Positions 18,888 through 28,059 of a DNA stretch of 28,059 nucleotides are shown here, one piece after another. Source of the stretch: Baffinella frigidus (taxonomy: Eukaryota > Cryptophyceae > Cryptomonadales > Baffinellaceae); assembly GCA_026770585.1 (NCBI GenBank), contig MU646327.1:1257976-1286034 (forward strand), given 5' to 3'. The translations under genes were made by a program, and so were the position numbers. Numbering within the stretch: the first letter of the stretch is position 1; each line of letters begins with the position of its first letter. Below the pieces are notes generated by a model. The model was not told the origin of the DNA, ran no database searches, and saw only the letters and a list, made by a program, of their open reading frames with translations.

Positions 18888-19155
18888 TCAAGGGCGTGTC
18901 GTTGTTGGGCCATGTTGGGATAAATCAAAACCTAAAGGACCTAACTGATTACTAACGGACGTCGCCTTGCCATCTCTGCGAGCCTCCTTCTTCCGACACA
19001 TTGAACCACCCTGTATCCCCTCTTCACGAGCCTCTGCACTGGAGAACTAAACGCGATCAAACGCGATCCGAAAGCTTTTTTTCTGCAGATACTTTCTACG
19101 GAAGGGCGTGTCGTTGGGCTATGTTGGGAGAAATTAAAACCTCAAGGACCTAAAG
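18888..19155 (+). repeat. Two further 3' blocks of repeat family 1
   Basis: 18888-18950 contains AAGGGCGTGTCGTTG and AAAACCTAAAGGACCTAAC. 19007-19155 contains CACCCTGTATCCCCTCTTCA through TTCTACGGAAGGGCGTG and AAAACCTCAAGGACCTAAAG. The blocks are 5'-truncated to different extents. Confidence 0.8.
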
Positions 19156-19320
19156 GGGACTCGAGGGGCGAGGAAACCTCTTCTCACTTGGGAATTTGGT
19201 GATACTGGTCCTTGCTTAGGGATAGCAAGGGCTGACACCGACAAACCTGTTTGATAAATCGGAAATAACGGAAATACAGGATCTAGGGCGTCTCCTTGCC
19301 CTTTCTGCGTGTCTCCTTCT

Positions 19321-20940
19321 CACAACCCTGAACCCTAAGCTCTGAACCCTAAAGCCTCAACCCCAAACTTGAAACCTTGAACCCTGAAAACCTAAACCCT
19401 AACTCCCAAGCCCTAAACCCAATGCTCTCAACCCTGAACCCTGAACCCTGAATCCTAAACCCTGAACCCTGAACCCTGAGCCATGAACCATAAGAACATA
19501 ACCCGCAAACCCTAAAACCAAAACCCTGAACTCTAAACCCTAAACCCAAAACCCTAAACCTCAAACCCGCAAAGTCCTAAACCCTATACTTTTAACCATA
19601 AACCTTGAAACCTAAACCCTCAACCTTGAGCAATCATCCCTGAACCGTGAACCTGACACTTCAAATCCTCAACCATCAACCCTCCACCCTAAACCCTGAA
19701 CTCTAAACCCAAAACCACAAACCCCAAACCCTCAATCCTGAACCCTAAATCGTAAACCTTTAACCCTAAACCCTAAACCCTAAACCCTAAATCCTAAATC
19801 CTAAGCCCCAAACCCTAAACCCTGAACCCTGAACCCTGAACCCTCAACCCTCAACCCTCAACCCTGAACCCTAAACCCTAAACCCTAAACCCCAAAACCC
19901 AAACCCTAATGCACGAAACCCCAAACAGTGTTGGCAAAACTGAAAACCTACAACTTGAAAAACAAAACGTACACGCCGCGTCTCACACCCTACCTCCTAC
20001 ACCGTGGACCCTAAAGCCCAAACCCCAAACCCTAAATCCTAAACCCTAACGTCCAACGCCTCAACCCTCAAGTGACTTTTAAGGTTAGAGCCGCAGCACT
20101 TTCTTCCCTGTGCTCTCGTGTGTGAGTGTGAAAACCATGAACCCTAAACCCTAAACCCTGAGCCCTGAACACTGGATCCTAAACACCAGACCTTCAACCC
20201 TAAACCCTAAAACCAAAATTCGTAGATTGGCAAAACCTGATCGATCCTCGCCATCAAAACGCGAAACCTAAAAACCGGAACCCTAAACCCAAAACCACAA
20301 ACACTTCATGTGAAACCCTAACTCCTGAACCCTGAACCCAAAACCCTACACCTTAAAACCTAAACCCTGAACTCTAAACTTTGAACCCTGAACCCTAAAC
20401 TCTGAATCCTGAGCCCTACACCCTAAACGCTCAAACCTCAAACTTAAACCCTACAACCTAAACCCCTAAACCCTGAACCCTAAAGCCTAAACCTTAAAGA
20501 CTCAACCCTAAACCCTGAACCCTAAACCCTAAACCCTGAACCCCAAATCCTAAACCCCAGACCCTAAACCTTAAACCCTAAACTCTAAACCTCAGATCCC
20601 AACCCCTCAACCCTCAAACCTCAACCCAAAATCCTTGACTTTAAACCCTACACCCTCAACCCTACTCCCTAAACACTCAACACTAATCCCCCAACTCCTA
20701 ACCCCAAACCTTCAACCCTAAACTCTAAATCCCAGATCCTAACCCCTGAAACCTACACCCTAAACCCAAAAACGTAAACTCTCAACCCTGAACCCTCAAC
20801 CTTACTCCTTAAACACTCAACACTAATCCCTCGACTCTAAACCCTAAAACTTAAACCCTGATCCTTCAACTCTGAACCCTAAACATACACCCACACAGTG
20901 AACCTCAAACCCTTAACTCAGAAACCTTGGCCCTGACCCC
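19321..20940. repeat. Degenerate telomere-like array (CCCTAAA on plus), intergenic
   Basis: About 1.6 kb of CCCTAAA/CCCTGAA/CCCTCAA variants, with non-repeat interruptions at about 19920-19990, 20080-20130 and 20220-20280. No flanking exons were found, so it is not known whether this array is intronic. No gene is visible inside. Confidence 0.9.
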
Positions 20941-21062
20941 TCAAAGATGAACCCTTGATCCAAATGCCTTTACACTGAGATTAAGAGGACAGCCGAGAGA
21001 TCGCAAACTTGCGCCTGTCTTCTGAAGTTCAAGGGCAAGGTTCCGGCACCATGTCCCACTCC

Positions 21063-21190
21063 TCGACCGTGGCTGCGAATCACGCCCTGGCCTTCCAAAC
21101 GCCAATTTCTCCCGACAACCCTTCGATGTCATGGGTTGGATTTTAACTCAACAGGTTTTGAGCCACCAGCCTCGTTTGTCATTTCGAGGG
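21063..21190 (+). repeat. Diverged repeat family 2 copy that also matches the gene C 5' end
   Basis: GACCGTGGCTGCGAATCACG followed by CCAAACGCCAATTTCTCCCG resembles 14538-14592, which includes the gene C start codon on the other strand. It is followed by TTTTAACTCAACAGGTTTTG, matching the later part of family 2; the middle of about 180 bp is missing. 21191-21480 contains no supported gene. Confidence 0.65.
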
Positions 21191-21483
21191 GATGGCGTCG
21201 CCTGGCCCTCTGCGTGCCTCCTTCTCCCGACACATTCCAGGATTCCGTGAGCTCAGTTTGACCATTGTCGCATTTGTCCTTGACGCAAAACAGGTGCAGG
21301 CGACTAAAGGAGCCCAACGGGGTCAGTCCCTCTAGCCTCTTCTCTGCCCTGGAGGAGCGATATGTTTGCGCCCGTGGCTCGGAGAGGCTGGCTATGCGGC
21401 GACGGCAACGTTTGAGGAAAGGCGACAGGGCCAGGCGAAAGAGTCATCTCGTTCACGCGGATGCAGGTCACGTCCTTGCTCAT

Positions 21484-22058
21484 GAAACCCTCAACCTTAA
21501 ACCCTACACCAAAAACCTCAAAACCCAAACGCTAAACGCTAAACCCCAAAACCTGAACCCTGAACCGATGCAGAGGGAAATTCTGAAGTAATGGGAAACT
21601 CCAAACTACGATGTAGTGGGAAACACCGAGGTTTGGTAACGTGACCGCCCCTGTGGGGTTGCACGTGCTGGGAAAATACAGCACACAGGCATGATGTACA
21701 CATGCTTCAGGGATGCGGCCTGGCATCCTCACACTGAACTCTCAACCCTGACATCTTCAACTTAAACCATGAATCCTAAACCAAAACCCCAACATCCTGC
21801 AACCTAATCCCTAAAGCGTAAACCGTAAACCGCAATTCTTAACCTCAAACCCTGAACCCGAAACACAAAACCCAAAACACTAATTTCTTCACTCTGAACC
21901 CTGAACCCCTAAATCCTAAACCCTAAACCCTGAACCCCTAAACCCCAAAACCCCAACCCTCAACCCTCAACCCTCAACCCTCAACCTTCAACCCTACACC
22001 CTCAACCCCCAAACCTTAACCTCAAAACTCTAAACCCTAAGCCACACACCATAAACCA
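21484..22058. repeat. Further telomere-like stretches (CCCTAAA orientation)
   Basis: Short runs at 21484-21565 and 21735-22058 flank about 170 bp of unrelated sequence. Units include CCCTCAA, CCCTAAA and CCCCAAA. At 21956-21990 CCCTCAA is repeated perfectly four times. Confidence 0.85.
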
Positions 22059-22228
22059 TAAATTTAGGCTTACAATGTAGATTCACTCTGGAGAGTTGAG
22101 AGAATCTAGTGTTGAAAGAACAGTTGGCTGGAAGTCCTGTGAGGATCACACCCAGAATGGCTGTCACAAGCTTCCGTCCTGTAGCCAGCAATGCAGTCAC
22201 CGGTACACCGGAGTTTCTCACTGACCCA

Positions 22229-22333
22229 TATCCCTTAAGTGGCGAGGTGGTCAAAATTGACCGCCAAGAGGTCCTAGGCAGGTCCTAGGGCCATACGATA
22301 TGGCGTATGAGCCTACTCGCCACTGAAGGGATA
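22229..22333. mobile_element. MITE-like element with 17-bp terminal inverted repeats
   Basis: Left end TATCCCTTAAGTGGCGA and right end TCGCCACTGAAGGGATA are inverted copies with one mismatch, and the outer TA on each side is consistent with a TA target duplication. The 105-bp interior contains CCTAGG twice and an internal palindrome CCATACGATATGG, but no coding capacity. Confidence 0.7.
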
Positions 22334-23699
22334 AGTCCAGGTCCTGAGCGAATCTACTCTGGACGCAGGTGGTTTCAGGCAAAGAAAGAGGCGAGCTTTT
22401 TCACAACTGGAAGCTGTTTCAAATGTGGCTTTCGGAATGCATCCGCGGTTCTTCGCAACTTTCGGATGCCAGTCAGGACCCGCTTTCAAGGTCTTCTGGG
22501 GGTGTCATAGTTCGTAATAGGTTGGGTAAGTGACGCTCGATTTTGTAAAAAGCAAGTGCCACTTTCTGTTCGACCACGCCAATCAGTTCATGCCCACGTT
22601 ACTGGTTCAAAGTTTACCGGTTCTTCACAGTTCGAATTAAAAGCTAAATCTGTTACTTCTTTGTTCCGGACCATGGATCAAACCCGACGAGCCAAGACGA
22701 TCCGCACACCGTGTTCCAATTGTCAACACGGAGAGGTATGTGATAAAGACAGACCTCTTGAGACAGGACGCACTCTGTCGGCGTCACCAAATCTCTTTCG
22801 ATTCAATCTAAAAACAAATGGGGTTCTTCATGTCAACAGGGAAAGATTTTTTTGTCCTATGCTTGTAGATTCCAAATCACTCCTACCTGATCCTAACACC
22901 AGCATGCATCTTGTTCGTGACCATCGGGCGCAGAAGTCGGCGAATTGGAGCCGCGTCTTCGGGACGAGTTCTAGAGTAGCCTATTTCGTAGTGTTTCAGC
23001 CACTCGGCTCTGCGTTCGGCTGTGTGGTTCAGCAGATTTCAAGGACAGGCCCGCCTCGGGGTGAAAGGCCCGCTGACGATAGTTAGCTCCACTGAATGTG
23101 GACACCACAAATGCAGTCGAGCTAGAGGTGTCTGAATTCAGTCGAGCTCAACATCCTCTGCTCCCGGGCCTGTCGCTCCGAGGCGGGCCAGTCTTAGGGA
23201 TCCTCACCTATGGTGGGCGTGCGACGCCTGGGAAGTGTGTGGTGAACCGTTCACTTGCCACCACCACCACAGTGCCTCGCCGGGCGGGTCGTGCCGGCGG
23301 GCACGGTACATGACATGGTTAATAACTACCGCTCCTGGGCTACTCCGCGCACTCAGGCTGCTCCGTTCACGCAGCCGCAGGCTCCGGCGCCTTGGGCCCC
23401 GCCTGGATCACGACGGCCATGCCCTTGCATCGTGTCGCCGCCTGCAGAGGGCACGTAGGTGGTCAGCGTTTATGCCCGCCAACAAGATTGCATTGCAACG
23501 CCGCCTGTGCCCAGAGGGCACCGGCACCACCCACGCGTCAGCGCCATCTTCCCACCGAACGCCGCGCCCTACACCACCACCAACGCGCACGCGCAGCACT
23601 CAACGCGGTCGCACCACTCTTGTCAACAGCGTGTGCGGACAGCGTCGGCAAGGTCTCAAGATAGCTCCGATTCAGGCCTGCACGGTTACCTCGCACAAA
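22334..23699. other. Stretch without a supported gene; one lower-GC open frame
   Basis: A 176-codon plus-strand frame (22556-23086) contains CSNCQHGEVCDKD and is less GC-rich than the genes around it. It matches no family I recognise and its flanks offer no clear gene structure, so I do not call it a gene. Two nested short inverted repeats (GACAGGCCCG at 23044 with CGGGCCTGTC at 23165, and GGCCCGCCTCGG at 23048 with its complement at 23178) bracket about 110 bp. 23235-23690 has overlapping open frames on the plus strand, typical of GC-rich noncoding DNA. Confidence 0.4.
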
Positions 23700-23865
23700 C
23701 AGAGGTGCACTCCCCAGAGCACCCTAAAGTAGGGCGATGCCTAGAGCCCTGCAGTGTTCCTAGGGGGGGGAGGTGCACTCCCCTAGGAACCTCAAGCAGG
23801 CCGATACCTAGAGCCCTGTGGTGGTCCTAGGTGGGAGGCGGCTCCTGATTTGCGAGGCACCCCTG
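23700..23865. mobile_element. Second, internally duplicated copy of the CAGGGGT MITE family
   Basis: The right end GCGAGGCACCCCTG is followed by TA, and the left end is CAGAGGTGC. Internal blocks GTAGGGCGATGCCTAGAGCC and GTGGTGGTCCTAGG match the element at 11456-11573. GAGGTGCACTCCCC occurs twice, so about half of the element is duplicated. It ends four bases beyond the gene D stop codon. Confidence 0.75.
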
Positions 23866-23869
23866 TACC

Positions 23870-26195
23870 TCACGCCATCCCCGACGCGGTGCTGAAACCG
23901 CGGCAGTCTCCGTGGGCGCACGCAGGCTGAGCGCCACACGCGGCAGCGCGCTCGGGGAAGGGCGCGCCAGAGAGAGCAGGGGCGAGCGTGGGTAGTGTGG
24001 GTGGGCGAGCGTGGGTAGTGTGGGTAGGCGTGTAGGAGTGGGTGGGCAGAGATCCGAATGGTACCCTCCTACCCACACTACCCACAGCGAGGGCGGGGGG
24101 GACCTTGGCCAGGAGGGCCTTGGAGGTGGCGGGCGCATCGCCCATGGCCTTGGTCTCGGCGTCCACTGACACCACCTGCGGGCACAACACCCGCTGAGTC
24201 GCACCACACCCCAACATGTCCACCATGCATTCCCACGCGAGGAGGCCTGCGTGTGACTAGGCGCCCTTCCCCCGCACCTCGCGCCTGGATGCACGCAGAC
24301 GCCCGCCGAGGGTGGGGTGATTGGGTCGGGGCGGGCACCTTGAGGTCGAGGGGGCCGGACACGGAGCCCTTCTTCCCCGGGAGGCCAGCAGCCACCTTGA
24401 CCACGTCCGCGGGGTTCACGAACGCGCCGCGGTTGACCATGTAGAAGGTCGTGTGCTGCGCCATGGCCATCACGAGCGTCGCGGCCGCCTGTCACCCGAG
24501 GGTCGGAAGGGTCAGGCTTTCGAGTCGGTGCGTGGGGTGGGGTGGAGGATAATGACATGGGGGTGGTGTGGTGCGGGCGAGCCCTAAACCCTCAATCCTC
24601 AACCCTAAGTGGAGGAGAATGGCGTGGGGGTGATGGGGGGATGACCTCGAAGTTGGTGCAGCCATCCGGCGCGCACGATGTCGCGTAGTAGAACGCCGCC
24701 TGTCCACCACACCTCCATCCGGTTAGGGCTTCGTGTGTGGTGTGTGGTGTGTGGTGTGTGGTGTGTGGTGTGTGGTGTGTTTTGATTTGGGGTGTGGGGT
24801 TTGGGGTTTGGGGTGTGGTGTGTGGTGTGGTGTGAGGTGTGTGGTGTGGAGTGTGGGGTGTGGGGTGAGGGGTGAGGGGTGAGGGGTGAGGGGTGTTGGG
24901 AGTGTGGGGTGGGGGGTGTAGGGTTTAGGGTTTGGGGCAAAGGGACAAGGGTTTATTTAGGGTTGAGGGTGAAGCATTTACATTTTGGGTTTTAGGGTTT
25001 AGGGTTTAGGGTGTAGGGTTTAGGGTTTAGGGTTTAGGGTTTAGGCTTTCGGGTGTAGAGTGTAGGGTTTAGGGTTCAGTGTTTTAGTGTTTAGGGTTTA
25101 GGGCTCGCATGCACCACACCAGCACCACCATGCCACCCTCCTCTACCCCAGCGCACTCACCGACTCGAAAGCCTGACCCTGCCAACCCCACACGGGGTGT
25201 CCCGCAACGAGAGGCTGCGCTGGCAGGGGGCACGGGGATCGGGATCGCACGGGTAGGGGAGGGTTGTCCACCTGGGCGGCGTCGAGCTCAGCCGCGGCAG
25301 GGATGGTGGCGGAGGCGTCGTCGGCGAACATGACCACTGCGCCCGGGGGGCTGATGCGGTTGGGCACGTCGTCGTAGAGGCTCGTGACAACCCCGCTCGC
25401 GTCGGACTGCCCCATCAGCAGTCTGCAGAACCCTGCCTCGCTCCACGCGAATCCGTGCATGATGTGTGACACCCCCTCGAACCCCTCGGACAGGTAGACC
25501 GCCTCGGGCCCCCCGGACCCCCAGAGCGGCAGCACCCCCCGCGCCAGGAACGCGTCGGTCGCGATCATGCTCATGTGCTTGATCAGGGTGTTGGCGTTCA
25601 GCTGTCCGTGCATCACAACAACCTTGTCGGCCTTGCCGCTGGACACGAACTCTGTGCCCCACTCTGAGTCCTCCGCCGCCGTGGACATCACCGTGACTTC
25701 CTCCATGTAATCCTTGAGGGGCCCGCCGCGGGTAGTGGCGCACAGCGACTTGAACGCCGCAGCTGTGGCCGCGCTGTCCGAGATCATGCGGACAGGCACC
25801 TCGTTGGCCGTCAGGCACCCCAGGGCACAGTCCTGGACGTACAGGACCCTGCCGGCGAGCTTGGCTTTGGTGCTCACATAGAGGGGCTTCGAGAACTTGA
25901 CCTCCTTCGGCTCCGCCGTGCTGATCGACCCCCCGGCCGCTGCAAGCTCGGGCGTCTTCAGATTCCGGAAGGCGACATTCTGGGGGACGATCCCAGAGCC
26001 GCACAGCGACCAGTTGAGCGCGTAGCTCCGCCCCTCCGCGACGTTCTCGTTGGGGAATGAGATCTCCTCAGCGGCGTCCACCGTGAACGCCTTTCGGGCA
26101 AATTCCCGGCGCTGCGGCGCAGGGGCCGCGGCCCGGCGAAGGGAGTTCGCCACGCCGCGCCCCTGGGACAGGGCGGGACGAAGGATGGACGCCAT
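23870..26195 (-). CDS. Probable mitochondrial protein of 418 residues; faint resemblance to ATP-type PEP carboxykinase
   Basis: Proposed exons: 26195-25272, 24699-24646, 24488-24339, 24175-24104 and 23926-23870. All are phase 0 and GT-AG, ending in TGA at 23872-23870. Residues 1-37 are basic, Ala/Arg-rich and free of acidic residues (MASILRPALSQGRGVANSLR, then RREFARKAF), a typical mitochondrial presequence. The body shows YALNWSLCGSGIVPQNVAFR, LYVQDCALG...EVPVRMISD, HIMHGFAWSEAGFCRLLMGQ and SDASGVVTSLYDDVP. The order of these blocks recalls ATP-dependent PEP carboxykinase, where a Gly-rich nucleotide-binding loop with Lys follows a Ser-Met-His segment. In this protein the corresponding stretch (residues 262-273, GQSDASGVVTSL) lacks the Lys and the GTGKTT signature, and the protein is shorter than the family's roughly 540 residues. 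If related, it would be a non-canonical or inactive member. The family call is from memory and weak; the gene itself is well supported. M26195 is preferred over an upstream in-frame Met at 26216. Confidence 0.72.
24011..24085. repeat. 18-bp perfect inverted repeat in gene D intron 4
   Basis: GTGGGTAGTGTGGGTAGG (24011-24028) is the exact reverse complement of 24068-24085. GTGGGTAGTGTGGGT also occurs at about 23988 and near 15576. It lies in the proposed intron 23927-24103. Confidence 0.9.
24724..25105. repeat. GTGTGGT minisatellite grading into a telomere-like array, gene D intron 1
   Basis: Period-seven GTGTGGT units (24731-24778) pass through GGGGTGT and GGGGTGA units into TTTAGGG (about 24915-25105), inside the proposed intron 24700-25271. 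The sense strand of gene D is C-rich. The shared seven-base period suggests these unit types are variants of one repeat. A 30-bp piece in the opposite orientation (CCCTAAACCCTCAATCC) lies in intron 2 at about 24582-24609. Confidence 0.88.
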
Positions 26196-26378
26196 CCTCG
26201 CGCCGCTGTTCACCATCGCAGCGATCCTAAAATCGGGACTTTTAAAGCCCGGTGAAGCGTTGGAGCCATTTTGCCTTGGGAGACGTCGGCTGGGCTGTGA
26301 AGAGCGAGAGCGCGTCCCGGAGCTCCAGGAGGGCTGTACATAGCGCTTCCAGAGCAGGGAGACCAGAGCTCCTGCACG
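26196..26378. promoter_or_regulatory. Bidirectional promoter between genes D and E
   Basis: The 183 bp between the proposed start codons of the divergent genes D and E contain TTTTAAA at 26240-26246, about 45 bp upstream of the gene D start codon. That is the same distance as TTTTAAA from the gene B start codon in the A/B promoter. No other recognisable motif is seen. Confidence 0.45.
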
Positions 26379-28011
26379 ATGGACGCGGACCCTGAGATCG
26401 ACGAGGAGGACGAGGAGGTCAACAACGTGAATGTCCTGCCGTCGTTCTCCGGCGGCGGCCTGCCCAGCTTCAGCAGCGCAGGAGGGGGTGGCGGGCGCGC
26501 AGAGGGTTCGGCGCCGTCCCCAACGCTCGGGTTCAGCGCCTCGGCTGGGGCAGGCGTGGCAGCGGGCACAACCCCTCAGAAGGCAGGGAAGAAAGCCAAG
26601 CGCAGCCTATCTCCACAGATCTCGGGGGAGCTGGACCCCCCGGCGCCGGACAGGTCCCCGCCCCCCCTGGACCACCACATTGTCACTTGCTGCCCCGCAA
26701 AAAAAGAAGGTGTGCACGGTCTGCATTTGCTTTGCCGTGCATGTCCTTGTCCTGCCGTGCTGAAGTGCTTTGGGTGGGAGCAGCGAGAACGCATCCCCAG
26801 CGAAGAAGAAGCCAAAGAAGAAGAAGGCGCCAGGCGACAAGAAGGTTGCCGACAAGGTGCACCGCCACCCACCCCAGCGGTGTCTCGCAGCTTGACGTGC
26901 CCGCGCCTCTGTGGACACCGCCTTCCTCAAGGCCCAGAACGCCTCTGAAATCGAATCTCTTGCGCCGCTGAAATCGAACTGAGTCTTGCGCTCATGCGTA
27001 CTTTGCGGTCGCTTCGCAGGAAGGAGGCAGCAGCGCCAAGTCGCCTGCCAAGGGCAAGGAGGCCGCGGGCAAGGACAAGGTGCGCACCTATCCCCCGTTT
27101 GCCTTACTCTGTCTTCCACCAGCCCTCACAAGTGAAACATTGCGCAGTTAGCGTGGCCCGGATCTGCATCAGCGGGAACCGCCTGCCGTGACCGGACCTC
27201 TACACGACCCGCATTTGGGTGACACGAAGCCCATGATACTAGTCGTCGTGTGCGGGGTGGTGTGTGTTATTTTTTGACGGCGTCTTGACCTCGTTTCGAG
27301 GGCGTATGCATGCACGGTTAGTGGGTGTCGCTTAGGTGTAGGTGGCTGCGAACCCTTAAGAGTACTTGTACGTAGGTAGGCCCCTGCCGTTCAAGTGCTT
27401 GTGCTCAGTCTTCTACAAAGCCGCATTATCCACAGTCGCACTTTGGTTTGTCTGCTTGGGTTGCAACTCAGGTTATCCGTGCCTGGCCTTTCTCTGAGGT
27501 CAACGACGGGATACCACTGTGAGTCTCCCGTTAGCCGGTTCTGCTGAGATACTCTGCACCGCCAGCTTCGATGCTTGAAACAAAGAAGGGCCATCCTGCG
27601 GATAAGTTGAAGTGTCCGCGTATGGTGGAGCTGGCAAAACCTGACGGATCTAGAGGGAGCGGTGAATCTAATTTCGGAACAAGACATAACCTGTCCCGCT
27701 TCTTAAGGCTGCCAACACCGAGATAAGGGTAGATATAATATTTCTGGCGTACACATAAACCTTAAAATAGCATAACTCTGTGTAGATTGTGGTATGTTGC
27801 GAGATAAAATGGGTGTGACTCGCAGGACGACGGGGAAGGGGACGTGGGCTCGAGCGGGCGGGAGCGCGAGGGCGGCGAGCGGAAGGAGGCCGAGGCCGGG
27901 GGAGAGGTGTCGGAAGAGGAGGAGGAGGAGGAGGATGACGCGGACGAGGACGAGAAGTACAAGAACGCCTACCGCAAGCGCGAGGCCCTGCTTTTCAACT
28001 CCTGCTCCGAG
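26379..28011 (+). CDS. Charged, low-complexity probable nuclear protein (3' incomplete)
   Basis: Proposed exons: 26379-26653, 26784-26856, 27020-27079 and 27826-28011, continuing outside the window. Phases are 2, 0, 0, 0 and all borders are GT-AG. The protein starts MDADPEIDEEDEEVNNVNVL, followed by a Gly/Ser/Pro-rich region. A Lys cluster KKKPKKKK (exon 2) resembles a nuclear localisation signal, exon 3 is a small Lys/Ala/Gly segment, and exon 4 is acidic (EEEEEEEDDADEDEK), ending YKNAYRKREALLFNSCSE. The mix of acidic and basic blocks suggests a chromatin- or RNA-associated nuclear protein, but no family was recognised. The 746-nt intron 27080-27825 contains no recognised gene; its 27400-27700 part is less GC-rich and unlike the rest of the locus. 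Confidence 0.68.
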
Positions 28012-28059
28012 GTGCCCGAAGCCCCTCCTCAACCGCCTCGTGCACTAGGGGGTTGGAGG

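Noticed and set aside
23098-23313. Small gene with an LSLRGG leader motif
   Set aside because: The motif falls on one arm of a short inverted repeat, and there is no signal peptide or downstream coding support; likely chance.
27400-27720. Structured RNA gene in the lower-GC part of gene E intron 3
   Set aside because: No tRNA cloverleaf or recognisable snRNA/snoRNA boxes were found by eye; a covariance-model search would be needed to claim one.

Overview
This is nuclear DNA of a GC-rich, intron-rich photosynthetic eukaryote, most likely an alga with a secondary red-type plastid such as a cryptophyte. The clues are spliceosomal GT-AG introns in every gene, a SET-domain protein whose N-terminus looks like a secondary-plastid bipartite leader (hydrophobic signal peptide followed at once by Phe), an LSLRGG motif after the leader of the next gene, and large amounts of degenerate CCCTAAA/CCCTGAA/CCCTCAA repeats. 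The species assignment is inference. No bacterial, viral, CRISPR or toxin system was found.

Layout. 1-3678 (minus): 3'-incomplete SET-domain methyltransferase of the Rubisco-LSMT/SETD3 type in six exons (gene A). 3813-10356 (plus): gene B, an unrecognised 607-residue protein in nine exons, divergent from A across a 134-bp promoter. 10383-10525 (minus): broken 3' end of a paralogue of gene C. 10960-14555 (minus): gene C, an 825-residue secreted protein in four exons. 14556-23699: about 9 kb with no convincing gene, holding dispersed repeats, strong hairpins, MITE-like elements and a long telomere-like array (19.3-22.06 kb). 23870-26195 (minus): gene D, a 418-residue, probably mitochondrial protein in five exons with a faint resemblance to ATP-type PEP carboxykinase. 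26379-28011 (plus): gene E, a charged Lys/Glu-rich probably nuclear protein, open at the window end and divergent from D across 183 bp.

The most unusual thing is how the telomere-like repeats relate to the genes. The largest arrays next to genes fall inside introns. One 382-nt intron of gene C is, apart from its splice sites and an N gap, nothing but CCCTCAA/CCCTGAA units running from donor to acceptor. A 2.85-kb intron of gene B and a 1.26-kb intron of gene A, which interrupts the SET domain, are largely such repeats. In the four largest cases the C-rich strand is the sense strand.

Exon models were built by hand from matching reading phases, GT/AG borders and continuity of protein motifs. 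They are predictions without transcript support, and a few internal borders could differ. The genes form no obvious pathway; the two divergent pairs (A/B and D/E) are the only regulatory linkage visible.
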